Positions 1 through 6,044 of a stretch of DNA of 8,006 nt are shown in pieces. The first letter of the stretch is position 1. Every line of letters begins with the position of its first letter. Position numbers and translations under genes: made by a program. Source of the stretch: UBA6770 sp965661115 (lineage in GTDB: Bacteria > Bacteroidota > Bacteroidia > Flavobacteriales_G > Salibacteraceae). The DNA lies in assembly GCA_965661115.1 (NCBI GenBank), contig CBFICO010000109.1:1-8006 (forward strand), written 5' to 3'. The notes below the pieces were generated by a model. It worked only from the letters and a program-made list of their open reading frames with translations, did not search any database and was not told where the DNA came from.

Positions 1-878
1 CCAGTAATTAAAACGCGTTTTTCAAAAAGTTGTCCTTTAATGTTTATCGAATCTAAATGAATAGGTTCTCTACCTAGCAAGTCTTCAATTTTTACCTCTT
101 GAATTTGGTTGGAGCTCAATTCGTCGTTGATCCAGTTTTTTACAGGCGGAACGTGCAGCACCTTTACATTTTTTGGAAGTGCTCGCTCTACAATTTCTTG
201 CTTTCTGGTTTTAGCAAGATTGTTTACCGCAATAATTATTTCATCTATTTCTTCATTATCGATGAGGTACTCCAAACGCTCGATGGGGTGAATGGTTACC
301 CCCTCAATTTTTTTGCCGATTTTGTTGTTTTTGTCGGCTATGAATGCAACAACTTTATACTTGTGTTCTTCGTCTCGTTCAAGAGTTCGTTTGGTGATTA
401 TTCCTTCATCCGAGGCGCCATAAATTACAATACGCTTTTTGTCTTTTGAGGCATTTTTAAACTCGAAATAGATCAGTTTTACTGTAATTCTAAAACCAAT
501 CATTAAAAAGGTGGTTGATAGGTATTCAATTATAACAATTGAAAAAGGTACAAGGAATTTATCATTTATTAGAAAATAGGTAATGGCATTAATTAAAGCA
601 ACCAAAAAGCTCACAAAAGTTACTACAACAAAAATTCGTTGAGTATCTATAGTAGAGGTATAGCGAATGATTCCGCTGTAAGTTTTGAAGATAAAAAAGC
701 TTGCAATTCTGAGTGATAACAAAAACGGAAATACATAAACAAAGGAGGCTATGTATTCGTCTGGAATCTGAAAATTGAAACGGAGCAGGTAAGCTAAAAG
801 CAACGAAAACAAGCAAATACCAAGGTCAATCGTAAAGATTATCCAACGGGGTGTATTTTCTGTTTTAAATATTTGCAT
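1..878 (-). CDS. Membrane-bound nucleotide-sugar 4,6-dehydratase (PglF/WbpM/CapD type), N-terminal part
   Basis: This is the N-terminal 292 codons of a polysaccharide-biosynthesis protein that runs off the left edge of the window. Four hydrophobic segments are visible at about residues 12-33, 43-64, 81-104 and 108-131, including LLAYLLRFNF and the YSGIIRYTS stretch (67-75). They are followed by a first Rossmann-like CoA-binding-type domain starting at IVIYGASDEG (150-159). The family signature EDLLGREPIHLD sits at 265-276. The window ends at RVLITG, the first strand of the NAD-binding dehydratase domain, so catalytic residues are not visible. Family members convert UDP-GlcNAc or a similar nucleotide sugar to a 4-keto-6-deoxy intermediate at the inner membrane for capsule, O-antigen or glycan synthesis. 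The ATG at 878 is the first in-frame Met after an upstream stop (900-902) and lies 16 bp downstream of a -7 element. Substrate is not deducible. Confidence 0.93.
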   Translation of the reverse strand, partial: MQIFKTENTPRWIIFTIDLGICLFSLLLAYLLRFNFQIPDEYIASFVYVFPFLLSLRIASFFIFKTYSGIIRYTSTIDTQRIFVVVTFVSFLVALINAITYFLINDKFLVPFSIVIIEYLSTTFLMIGFRITVKLIYFEFKNASKDKKRIVIYGASDEGIITKRTLERDEEHKYKVVAFIADKNNKIGKKIEGVTIHPIERLEYLIDNEEIDEIIIAVNNLAKTRKQEIVERALPKNVKVLHVPPVKNWINDELSSNQIQEVKIEDLLGREPIHLDSINIKGQLFEKRVLIT

Positions 879-894
879 GCCTCTGAGTGTGCGC

Positions 895-902
895 CAAAAT
901 TA
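895..902 (-). promoter_or_regulatory. Putative promoter -7 element of the dehydratase gene
   Basis: Read on the minus strand this is TAATTTTG, a full match to the Bacteroidota -7 consensus TAnnTTTG. It is followed by GCGC, with the dehydratase ATG 16 bp further on, which would give a short 5' leader. No convincing -33 TTTG was found at the usual distance, so the call rests on the -7 match and position only. Confidence 0.5.
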
Positions 903-937
903 CAAGAATTGAAGAATCGGCGATATCGGCAGATGAT

Positions 938-945
938 TAACTTTG
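938..945 (+). promoter_or_regulatory. Putative promoter -7 element of gcvT
   Basis: TAACTTTG matches the Bacteroidota -7 consensus TAnnTTTG and is followed by CCGCC. The gcvT ATG starts 31 bp downstream of the element. The nearest upstream TTG (909-911) is 26 bp away, longer than the usual spacer, so the -33 half is not supported. Together with the minus-strand element at 895-902 it makes the 98-bp gap between the dehydratase gene and gcvT a divergent promoter region. Confidence 0.5.
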
Positions 946-976
946 CCGCCTTATTTTTTTAGATACAGTAAGCATT

Positions 977-2062
977 ATGAAGAATACAGCTCTTACCGAA
1001 AAGCACATTGAATTAGGTGCTAAAATGGTTCCATTTGCAGGATACAATATGCCTGTTCAATACAGTGGTGTTAGCCAAGAACATGTTCAAGTTAGAGAAT
1101 CGGTTGGGGTATTTGATGTATCGCACATGGGAGAGTTTTATGTACGTGGTGCCGAAGCTGAAAAACTGATTCAAAAAGTAACTACTAACGATGTTTCTGC
1201 ACTGTATGATGGTAAAGTTCAGTACTCGTGTTTGCCAAACGGAAAAGGCGGAATAGTGGACGATTTGCTGGTTTATCGTATCAATAGCGAAGAGTTTTTA
1301 TTGGTAGTTAATGCATCGAATATTGAAAAAGATTGGGAGTGGATTAATAGTCACAATTCCTTTGATGCCACATTAGAAAACAAGAGCGATGATATTTCGT
1401 TGTTAGCTGTCCAAGGGCCAAAAGCAACTGAGGCATTGCAAAGTCTTACTGATATAAACTTGTCTGAAATGGAGTACTACACGTTTCAGATTGGAACTTT
1501 TGCCGGTGTTGAAAACGTTACTGTATCGGCTACTGGATATACAGGAGCAGGTGGCTTTGAAATTTATTTTCCAAACGAAGTTGCAGAGCAAGTTTGGGAT
1601 GCTGTTTTTGAGGCTGGAGCCGAGCAAGGTATTGAACCAATTGGTTTGGCAGCAAGAGATACATTAAGGTTAGAAATGGGTTTTTGTTTATACGGAAACG
1701 ATATTAACGATAACACTTCTCCGTTAGAGGCTGGACTGGGTTGGATTACCAAATTAGCAAAAGGAGATTTTGTAGATAGCGATTTCTTGGCACAACAAAA
1801 AGAAGAGGGTATTACCCGAAGGTTGGCTGCTTTTGAAATGGTAGATAGAGGTATTCCTCGTCATGGATACTCAATTATTGATGCAGAAGGAAACGAAATT
1901 GGAGTAGTTACTTCGGGTACTATGTCTCCTTCATTAAAGAAAGCAATAGGACTGGGATACGTAAAGCACCCATTAAACAAAGTTGGAAACGAAATCTTTA
2001 TTCAAGTTCGAAATAAATCGCTAAAAGCTGAAGTGGTAAAACTTCCGTTTTACAAAGGATAA
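977..2062 (+). CDS. gcvT: Aminomethyltransferase (glycine cleavage system T-protein)
   Basis: GcvT transfers the methylene group from the aminomethyl-lipoyl H-protein to tetrahydrofolate, releasing ammonia, in the cytoplasmic glycine cleavage complex (EC 2.1.2.10). The 361-aa length is normal for bacterial GcvT. Visible family motifs are the N-terminal ALTEKHIELGAKMVPFAGY (5-23), VFDVSHMGE (45-53), GGIVDDLLVY (91-100) holding the conserved Asp pair expected at the active site, GYTGAGGFEIYFPN (187-200), ARDTLRLEMGFCLYGNDI (226-243) for folate binding, and TSGTMSPSLKKAIGLGYV (312-329) in the C-terminal barrel. The start at 977 gives the usual N-terminus. There is no purine-rich Shine-Dalgarno, as is common in Bacteroidota. 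The gcvH and gcvP genes are not in the window, so the system is dispersed here. comB follows after 3 bp. Confidence 0.97.
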   Translation: MKNTALTEKHIELGAKMVPFAGYNMPVQYSGVSQEHVQVRESVGVFDVSHMGEFYVRGAEAEKLIQKVTTNDVSALYDGKVQYSCLPNGKGGIVDDLLVYRINSEEFLLVVNASNIEKDWEWINSHNSFDATLENKSDDISLLAVQGPKATEALQSLTDINLSEMEYYTFQIGTFAGVENVTVSATGYTGAGGFEIYFPNEVAEQVWDAVFEAGAEQGIEPIGLAARDTLRLEMGFCLYGNDINDNTSPLEAGLGWITKLAKGDFVDSDFLAQQKEEGITRRLAAFEMVDRGIPRHGYSIIDAEGNEIGVVTSGTMSPSLKKAIGLGYVKHPLNKVGNEIFIQVRNKSLKAEVVKLPFYKG

Positions 2063-2065
2063 GTC

Positions 2066-2785
2066 ATGCCAAAGCTAGAGGTTGCCTATTCCCCAGACTT
2101 GTACCAAGTGTATGAGAACAAAGCTGCAATTGTTGTTGTTATTGATGTATTTAGAGCCACATCGGCTATATGTACTGCATTCGAACAGGGCATTGGCGCA
2201 ATGATTCCGGTTGCTAGAGTAGAAGATGCGCTAGATTATAAGAAACAAGGTTATATAGTCGCCGCAGAGCGCAAAGGCGAAGTGGTTGAAGGTTTTCAGT
2301 TAGGAAATTCTCCTTATCATTATATGGATGAAAGCCTAAAGAAAAAAACTACGGTAATTACCACTACAAATGGTACTAGAGCTATCGATCTGTCAAAAGA
2401 AGCTCATCAAGTGATAGTAGGGTCATTTTTAAATCTCTCTGCTGTTTCAGACTACTTGTTAGAACAAAATAGAGATGTGTTGCTTTTATGTGCCGGGTGG
2501 AAGGGAAGATATAACCTGGAAGATTCACTTTTTGCTGGAGCAGTTGTAAAACAATTATTAGCTAATGGTTTCGATGCTGAAATGGCAGATTCATCTTCCG
2601 CAGCATTAGCTTTATTTGATGCTTCTAACAATAATCTGAATGAATTCCTAAAAGGTTCCTCACACCGAAAAAGGTTGGGGAAATTGAATTTAGAGAAGGA
2701 CATAGAGTTCTGTCTTCAAACAGATTACACAGCCCAAATTCCTGTATTACACGAAGGAAAATTGATTCGGTTAAGCGAGTTGTAA
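2066..2785 (+). CDS. comB: 2-phosphosulfolactate phosphatase family protein (ComB)
   Basis: The protein belongs to the ComB family, whose characterised archaeal member removes phosphate from (R)-2-phospho-3-sulfolactate (EC 3.1.3.71) in coenzyme M biosynthesis, using Mg2+. The 239-aa length fits. Family motifs seen are VIDVFRATS (25-33) with the metal-binding-type Asp27, AAERKG (66-71), GNSP (80-83), TTTNGTRA (99-106), the CAGWKGRYNLEDSLFAGA block (142-159) and SSHRKRL (198-204). The ATG lies 3 bp after the gcvT stop. An AAAGGA stretch sits 6 nt before it, inside the end of gcvT, so the two genes are probably one transcript. Other coenzyme M genes (comA, comC, comDE) are absent from the window. 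Family membership is firm, but the substrate in a bacterium of this kind is inferred and could differ from phosphosulfolactate. Confidence 0.92.
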   Translation: MPKLEVAYSPDLYQVYENKAAIVVVIDVFRATSAICTAFEQGIGAMIPVARVEDALDYKKQGYIVAAERKGEVVEGFQLGNSPYHYMDESLKKKTTVITTTNGTRAIDLSKEAHQVIVGSFLNLSAVSDYLLEQNRDVLLLCAGWKGRYNLEDSLFAGAVVKQLLANGFDAEMADSSSAALALFDASNNNLNEFLKGSSHRKRLGKLNLEKDIEFCLQTDYTAQIPVLHEGKLIRLSEL

Positions 2786-2873
2786 ATTCTTTTGATAAGC
2801 TGTTGACTACTTGTTAGTTTCGTGCAATTAGATTTTAATACTCTGATTTACAGTACCTTGAATTAGTGAAGGG

Positions 2874-2905
2874 GTTATTAACAATTTTAAAATTTCGTTA
2901 ATAAC
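2874..2905. repeat. Dyad-symmetric element, candidate operator
   Basis: Two 9-bp arms, GTTATTAAC (2874-2882) and GTTAATAAC (2897-2905), are exact reverse complements separated by 14 bp. The spacer begins with a perfect 12-bp palindrome, AATTTTAAAATT (2883-2894). The right arm overlaps the first half of the putative -7 element at 2902-2909, the geometry of a repressor operator. The composition is nearly pure A/T, so some symmetry can arise by chance. Confidence 0.4.
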
Positions 2906-2909
2906 TTTG
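2902..2909 (+). promoter_or_regulatory. Putative promoter -7 element before the 21-codon ORF
   Basis: TAACTTTG is a full match to the Bacteroidota -7 consensus TAnnTTTG. A start of transcription about 6-7 bp further on would leave a leader of roughly 10 nt before the ATG at 2924. No clear -33 TTTG is visible at the normal distance. It would drive the small ORF, the 180-aa gene and possibly the lipoprotein gene. Confidence 0.45.
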
Positions 2910-2923
2910 TTGACAACTGAAAA

Positions 2924-2989
2924 ATGCCCCCTAAAAAAGCCTCTGCTGATAAAATTTATGTTTGTTCAAACCCAAAGGGAAAAGCATAA
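2924..2989 (+). CDS. Possible 21-aa small protein or leader peptide
   Basis: An ATG at 2924 opens 21 codons ending in TAA at 2987-2989. The peptide begins MPPKKASADKIYVC and ends SNPKGKA, so it is basic and has one Cys. Its TAA directly touches the ATG of the following 180-aa gene (TAAATG) and the two are in the same frame, so terminating ribosomes could restart there. It sits about 14 bp after a TAnnTTTG element. I do not recognise it. It may be a genuine small protein, a leader peptide coupling translation to the next gene, or a chance ORF. Confidence 0.4.
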   Translation: MPPKKASADKIYVCSNPKGKA

Positions 2990-3532
2990 ATGTTATCATT
3001 CTTAACAAAGAAGAAAATTTCAGAAGAAAAACTTGCCGGGTACTTCACAGCTGGAATTTTACAGTTGGTGGACAAAGGCTTTCCAGATGTGGCTTACCTA
3101 ATTAATGAAGACCCCGAGTTTGAGACGTCTCCAAATATTTCTGCAAATTCTGCCGATAAGTTTTTACTAATAGTAATTGCTGGTAATATGGCTTTTATAC
3201 CTAAGCTGTTTAACAACTATCAGGATGTGCGTTTGATGGAGGGTATCTACAATAAACTCTCATCAGCTTTAAATATTGAAAAAGATAAGCTTAAACAGTT
3301 GGTTGCAACCTACCAGAGTTATATGAACCGAATCAATATGCCTTCTAAAAACATCCACTACGCTATGAGTAAAGCGGTGTTTTTTAAATACGATTTAAAC
3401 CAATTTCAAGACGCTTATTTTCAAAAAATGAATTCCCCAAATCCGCTTTTCCTAAAAAGGTTGGATGATATCGTTGAGAATTTTATTTGGGATTGGGAAG
3501 GCGTGCATGATAAGTATAAAATAGTAGAGTAA
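2990..3532 (+). CDS. Conserved-looking hypothetical protein, 180 aa
   Basis: I do not recognise a named family. The product is a soluble-looking, probably mostly helical protein with no signal peptide. It starts MLSFLTKKKISEEKLAGYF and has a mildly hydrophobic stretch at 58-73 (FLLIVIAGNMAFIPKL) that is too short and mixed to be a confident membrane segment. The C-terminus is aromatic and acidic (FIWDWEG, 165-171). Codon use resembles its neighbours and the frame is intact. The ATG at 2990 directly abuts the stop of the 21-codon ORF. If that ORF is not translated, the gene has a 5' leader of about 75 nt from the putative promoter. The metalloprotease lipoprotein gene follows after 25 bp, so the two could share a transcript. 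No function can be assigned from sequence alone. Confidence 0.8.
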   Translation: MLSFLTKKKISEEKLAGYFTAGILQLVDKGFPDVAYLINEDPEFETSPNISANSADKFLLIVIAGNMAFIPKLFNNYQDVRLMEGIYNKLSSALNIEKDKLKQLVATYQSYMNRINMPSKNIHYAMSKAVFFKYDLNQFQDAYFQKMNSPNPLFLKRLDDIVENFIWDWEGVHDKYKIVE

Positions 3533-3539
3533 TCTACTT

Positions 3540-3559
3540 ATGGTTTAATTTTAAACCAT
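3540..3559 (+). promoter_or_regulatory. Hairpin covering the start codon of the lipoprotein gene
   Basis: ATGGTTTA (3540-3547) and TAAACCAT (3552-3559) are perfect complements around a 4-nt ATTT loop. In mRNA this gives an 8-bp stem whose 3' arm includes the A and U of the ATG at 3558-3560. The position suggests an effect on translation initiation. No T-run follows, so it is a poor intrinsic terminator for the upstream gene. Confidence 0.45.
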
Positions 3560-4466
3560 GAAAAACTACCCTTTCATTTTATTTCTTTGCTTTTTTTTTA
3601 GTGCTTGTACATTGTTGCAACCCCCACTTGAAAAAACCACACGGATACCGTATTCCTTTACTGAGTTAGATTTAGAATCTGAGGAAGTAAAATACATTAA
3701 CGTAATCTTTCAAGTATTTAATGATTCGTTGGGTAAAGGGAATTTCCAAGATACTGCACCGGATATTGATTGGCTAAAATTTCAGATTGAGTTGGCTAAT
3801 AGGTTCTTGAGCAATATAGAAGAGCCAAAACCTATGGTCGGCAATTATATAAAAGACACCAAAATAAGGTTACGTCTAGTTGATATTAAGTTTTGGAATT
3901 CCGCAAACGGATCTAAGGCTATGGTAAACGGTAAATACAGTCATAAAGCTTTGTATAGAGATTACGTTTTAGAAAATGATTCACTCACCGAATTTGAGCG
4001 AAATCATTGCGTGCATCTTTTGCTTTCTGGCGTAGTTCCTAGAGCATACGGTGGAAGAAATATTTGTATGCAAAGAGGCTGTAAAGATGGTTTTGGTTTT
4101 GAGAATAATGTGTTGTATTTCGAAGGAATGTATCAGGTGTACAACAATACCTTTAATATTTGGGGAGTGGGTACACACATAATGCACGAGGTTGGACATG
4201 GCTTAGGTTTAGGACACTACGATAAAAATTATGGACCTTGTACGTCGTGCTCAAGCGTGAAACCATGCCCTGATGATTGCAGAAATTTTATGAAGACAAA
4301 CAATGGAGGTGATCAGGCTACAGAATGCCAAATTAAATTAATGCACCACATGTTAAAGTACGGACCAATCGACTCAACCATGTTAAACCCAAATAGCAAA
4401 GCGTATTTATTAATTGAAGATATTCCCGAAGGTTATATAGGCCAAACAGCTTTAGAAAGGCTTTAA
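3558..4466 (+). CDS. Putative zinc metalloprotease lipoprotein (metzincin type)
   Basis: The N-terminus (MKNYPFILFLCFFFSAC) is a lipoprotein signal peptide with a lipobox ending at Cys17, so the mature protein is probably membrane-anchored outside the cytoplasm. HEVGHGLGLGH at 210-220 is a complete HExxHxxGxxH zinc site, with three His ligands and Glu211 as catalytic base. It is followed by NFMKT (243-247), whose Met245 could form the metzincin Met-turn. Between them lies a Cys-rich segment with Cys228, 231, 237 and 241. Further Cys occur at 151, 170, 175 and 257, which suggests disulfides and an exported location. The arrangement recalls pappalysin-like M43 peptidases, but the usual M43 DTP motif is not visible, so family placement is tentative. 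The substrate is unknown. The gene follows the 180-aa gene by 25 bp and converges on lhgO with a 4-bp gap. Confidence 0.82.
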   Translation: MKNYPFILFLCFFFSACTLLQPPLEKTTRIPYSFTELDLESEEVKYINVIFQVFNDSLGKGNFQDTAPDIDWLKFQIELANRFLSNIEEPKPMVGNYIKDTKIRLRLVDIKFWNSANGSKAMVNGKYSHKALYRDYVLENDSLTEFERNHCVHLLLSGVVPRAYGGRNICMQRGCKDGFGFENNVLYFEGMYQVYNNTFNIWGVGTHIMHEVGHGLGLGHYDKNYGPCTSCSSVKPCPDDCRNFMKTNNGGDQATECQIKLMHHMLKYGPIDSTMLNPNSKAYLLIEDIPEGYIGQTALERL

Positions 4467-4470
4467 GCTT

Positions 4471-5682
4471 TTACTTTAAATCGAAGTGCTTTACCGCCAT
4501 ATTCACTACTTCGTTTCCGATTGAAAGACAAGCAGTTGCAGCAGGACTTGGCGCATTAAGTACATGAATACTATTGTCTTTGTATTCAATTCTAAAATCA
4601 TCTCTGGTATCGCCATCTGTAGATAAAAGCATTGCACGTACACCAGCTCTGCCAGGTCTAATATCATCCATGGTTAATGAGGGAACCAATCGTTGAAGTG
4701 TTTTAAGAAACAGCCTTTTGCTAAACGCTCTACGATACTCATTTATACCAAAAGACATGTTTTTAAAGAAAAGTTTCCACGTACCTCCGTAGGTCAATGC
4801 ATCAATTGTATCTCTCCAATTAAAATCAGTTTTTCCGTAACCTTCTCTTTTAAAAGTAAATACCGCATTGGGTCCACATTCAATTTCGCCATCAGTCATG
4901 CGCGTAAAGTGAACACCCAAGAATGGGAAATCTGGATTAGGAACAGGATATATCAAGTGTTTAACCTTGTGTTTCCCTTGTTCGGTTAGTTCGTAGTAGT
5001 CCCCTCTAAAGCCTACTACTTTTTCTTTGATTTTAACCCCATCTTTTCTAGCCATTCTATCTGCTTGCAATCCAGCGCAAAAAATCATGCGTTTACTTTC
5101 AAAGGTACCTCGATTAGTTACCACGGTACTAATGCCATCGTGCTTGTTAATTGAAGTTACTTCGTGTTTTGTAAGTGCCTTAGAATTTGGATTCGCAGCA
5201 ACCAATAATTCAGCTAGTTTTTCAGTGGTACCTCTAAAGTCAATAATACCGGTACAACCAACTCTAATCCCTTTAATTCCTTCGCAGAAAGGTTCAATCT
5301 CCTTTATTTTATCGGGCCCGATAATCTCGATGTCTTCTACACCATTTTCCACTCCGTTATGGTAAATTTTATCTAGGAACGGAAATTCAGATTCGTCGGT
5401 AGCCACAATAACTTTTCCGCAGATATCGTGCGCTATGTTTTGCTCTTTTGCAAAAGCAACAAGCTCACGTCTTCCCTCAACGCAATTCTTTGCTTTGTAT
5501 GACCCCGGTTTATAATAAATACCAGAATGAATAACTCCTGAATTATTTCCAGTTTGATGGTCAGCGAAACCAGCTTCTTTTTCCAATACTAGAATATTGA
5601 ATTCAGGAAATTTTAATTGAAGTTTATAAGCTGTAGCCAAACCAACAATTCCTCCACCTACTACACAAAAATCGTATGTCAT
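4471..5682 (-). CDS. lhgO: L-2-hydroxyglutarate oxidase/dehydrogenase (FAD-dependent)
   Basis: LhgO oxidises L-2-hydroxyglutarate to 2-oxoglutarate using FAD, passing electrons to quinones or oxygen, and so removes a by-product of promiscuous dehydrogenases. The 403-aa length is typical. The N-terminal dinucleotide-binding fold has VVGGGIVGLATAY (7-19) and the ribose-binding Glu34 in LVLEKE. These are followed by the LhgO-type HQTGNNSGVIHSGIYY (42-57). The C-terminal half has PGRAGVRAML and NAPSPAATACLSIG (376-389), typical of the DAO superfamily FAD site in this family. The ATG at 5682 is the natural start of the FAD fold. AAAAGG lies just upstream but too close for a standard Shine-Dalgarno. 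Upstream lies the rpmH terminator, so lhgO is probably a single-gene unit. I find no full TAnnTTTG match in the gap, only a weaker TAAATTTA read on the minus strand around 5703-5710. Confidence 0.95.
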   Translation of the reverse strand: MTYDFCVVGGGIVGLATAYKLQLKFPEFNILVLEKEAGFADHQTGNNSGVIHSGIYYKPGSYKAKNCVEGRRELVAFAKEQNIAHDICGKVIVATDESEFPFLDKIYHNGVENGVEDIEIIGPDKIKEIEPFCEGIKGIRVGCTGIIDFRGTTEKLAELLVAANPNSKALTKHEVTSINKHDGISTVVTNRGTFESKRMIFCAGLQADRMARKDGVKIKEKVVGFRGDYYELTEQGKHKVKHLIYPVPNPDFPFLGVHFTRMTDGEIECGPNAVFTFKREGYGKTDFNWRDTIDALTYGGTWKLFFKNMSFGINEYRRAFSKRLFLKTLQRLVPSLTMDDIRPGRAGVRAMLLSTDGDTRDDFRIEYKDNSIHVLNAPSPAATACLSIGNEVVNMAVKHFDLK

Positions 5683-5720
5683 ACCTTTTGAATTAGAAGT
5701 TGTAAATTTAAGTTCAATGC

Positions 5721-5748
5721 ATAAAAAAAGGGCGTAAAACCGCCCTTT
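5721..5748 (-). terminator. Intrinsic terminator of rpmH
   Basis: The arms AAAGGGCG (5727-5734) and CGCCCTTT (5741-5748) pair perfectly around a 6-nt loop. On the minus strand the second arm runs into a T-rich tail (TTTTTTTAT, ending at 5721). It lies 24 bp after the rpmH stop and before lhgO, so it should end rpmH transcripts and insulate lhgO. Confidence 0.9.
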
Positions 5749-5772
5749 AACTATTATAAATATCTTATAATA

Positions 5773-5928
5773 TTATTTCTTAGGAATTTCGTCAGAAACT
5801 GTTAGTCTTTTTCTGCCTTTAGCTCTACGACTTGCCAATACTTTTCTACCACCCTTAGTAGCCATTCTCTCTCTAAAGCCGTGTTTGTTTTTTCTCTTTC
5901 TGTTCGAGGGTTGAAACGTTCTTTTCAT
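5773..5928 (-). CDS. rpmH: 50S ribosomal protein L34
   Basis: This 51-aa, strongly basic protein is a structural component of the large ribosomal subunit. It begins MKRTFQPSNRKRKNKHGFRE and continues RMATKGGRKVLASRRAKGR (21-39), the nearly invariant L34 signature. The C-terminal extension (KRLTVSDEIPKK) is a few residues longer than in E. coli, as is common in Bacteroidota. The gene is followed by an intrinsic terminator at 5721-5748 and preceded by a TAnnTTTG element, so it appears to be a monocistronic unit. rnpA and dnaA, its neighbours in many other bacteria, are not here. rsmG lies upstream on the same strand. Confidence 0.97.
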   Translation of the reverse strand: MKRTFQPSNRKRKNKHGFRERMATKGGRKVLASRRAKGRKRLTVSDEIPKK

Positions 5929-5961
5929 CTGTATAAATTATTTCTGTCGTAAAACGAGGCG

Positions 5962-5969
5962 CAAAAGTA
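5962..5969 (-). promoter_or_regulatory. Putative promoter -7 element of rpmH
   Basis: On the minus strand this reads TACTTTTG, a full TAnnTTTG match followed by CGCC. It lies 33 bp upstream of the rpmH ATG. No good -33 TTTG is seen at the usual spacing. A separate promoter is expected for a highly expressed ribosomal protein gene between two other units. Confidence 0.55.
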
Positions 5970-6008
5970 AAATTATTTTGTGGATAGATTGAATAATTTT
6001 TTCGATTT

Positions 6009-6036
6009 ATTTTTTGATGGATTTCAATCAAAAAAT
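6009..6036. repeat. A/T-rich inverted repeat after rsmG
   Basis: ATTTTTTGAT (6009-6018) and ATCAAAAAAT (6027-6036) are perfect 10-bp complements around an 8-nt loop, starting 8 bp past the rsmG stop codon. It may stabilise the mRNA 3' end or terminate the cluster weakly. The stem has only two G-C pairs' worth of strength and no clean T-run follows on the minus strand, so terminator function is uncertain. Confidence 0.4.
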
Positions 6037-6044
6037 GAATCAAA

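Larger units (their letters stand above)
2786..2923. other. A/T-rich intergenic region upstream of the 21-codon ORF
   Basis: This stretch after comB contains no ORF of note and no strong GC-rich hairpin followed by a T-run, so I see no intrinsic terminator for gcvT-comB. Its right part carries the dyad at 2874-2905 and the TAnnTTTG element at 2902-2909, indicating that transcription of the next genes starts here. Confidence 0.5.

Noticed and set aside
99..449. Plus-strand ORF of 116 codons
   Set aside because: It lies opposite the dehydratase reading frame, which carries clear family motifs. Its translation is rich in Phe and Asn runs and has no recognisable domain.
2874..2920. Cluster of DnaA-box-like sequences (TTATTAACA and similar), possible origin
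   Set aside because: The matches to TTATCCACA are loose, only one or two are present, and dnaA is not nearby. A promoter with a dyad explains the region better.
4455..4485. Bidirectional terminator between the convergent lipoprotein gene and lhgO
   Set aside because: The gap is 4 bp and only a short AAGCTT palindrome is present. There is no GC-rich stem with a flanking T-run.
4693..5365. Two plus-strand ORFs (98 and 112 codons)
   Set aside because: Both are antisense to lhgO, whose minus-strand frame is complete and well conserved. They show no protein-like motif.
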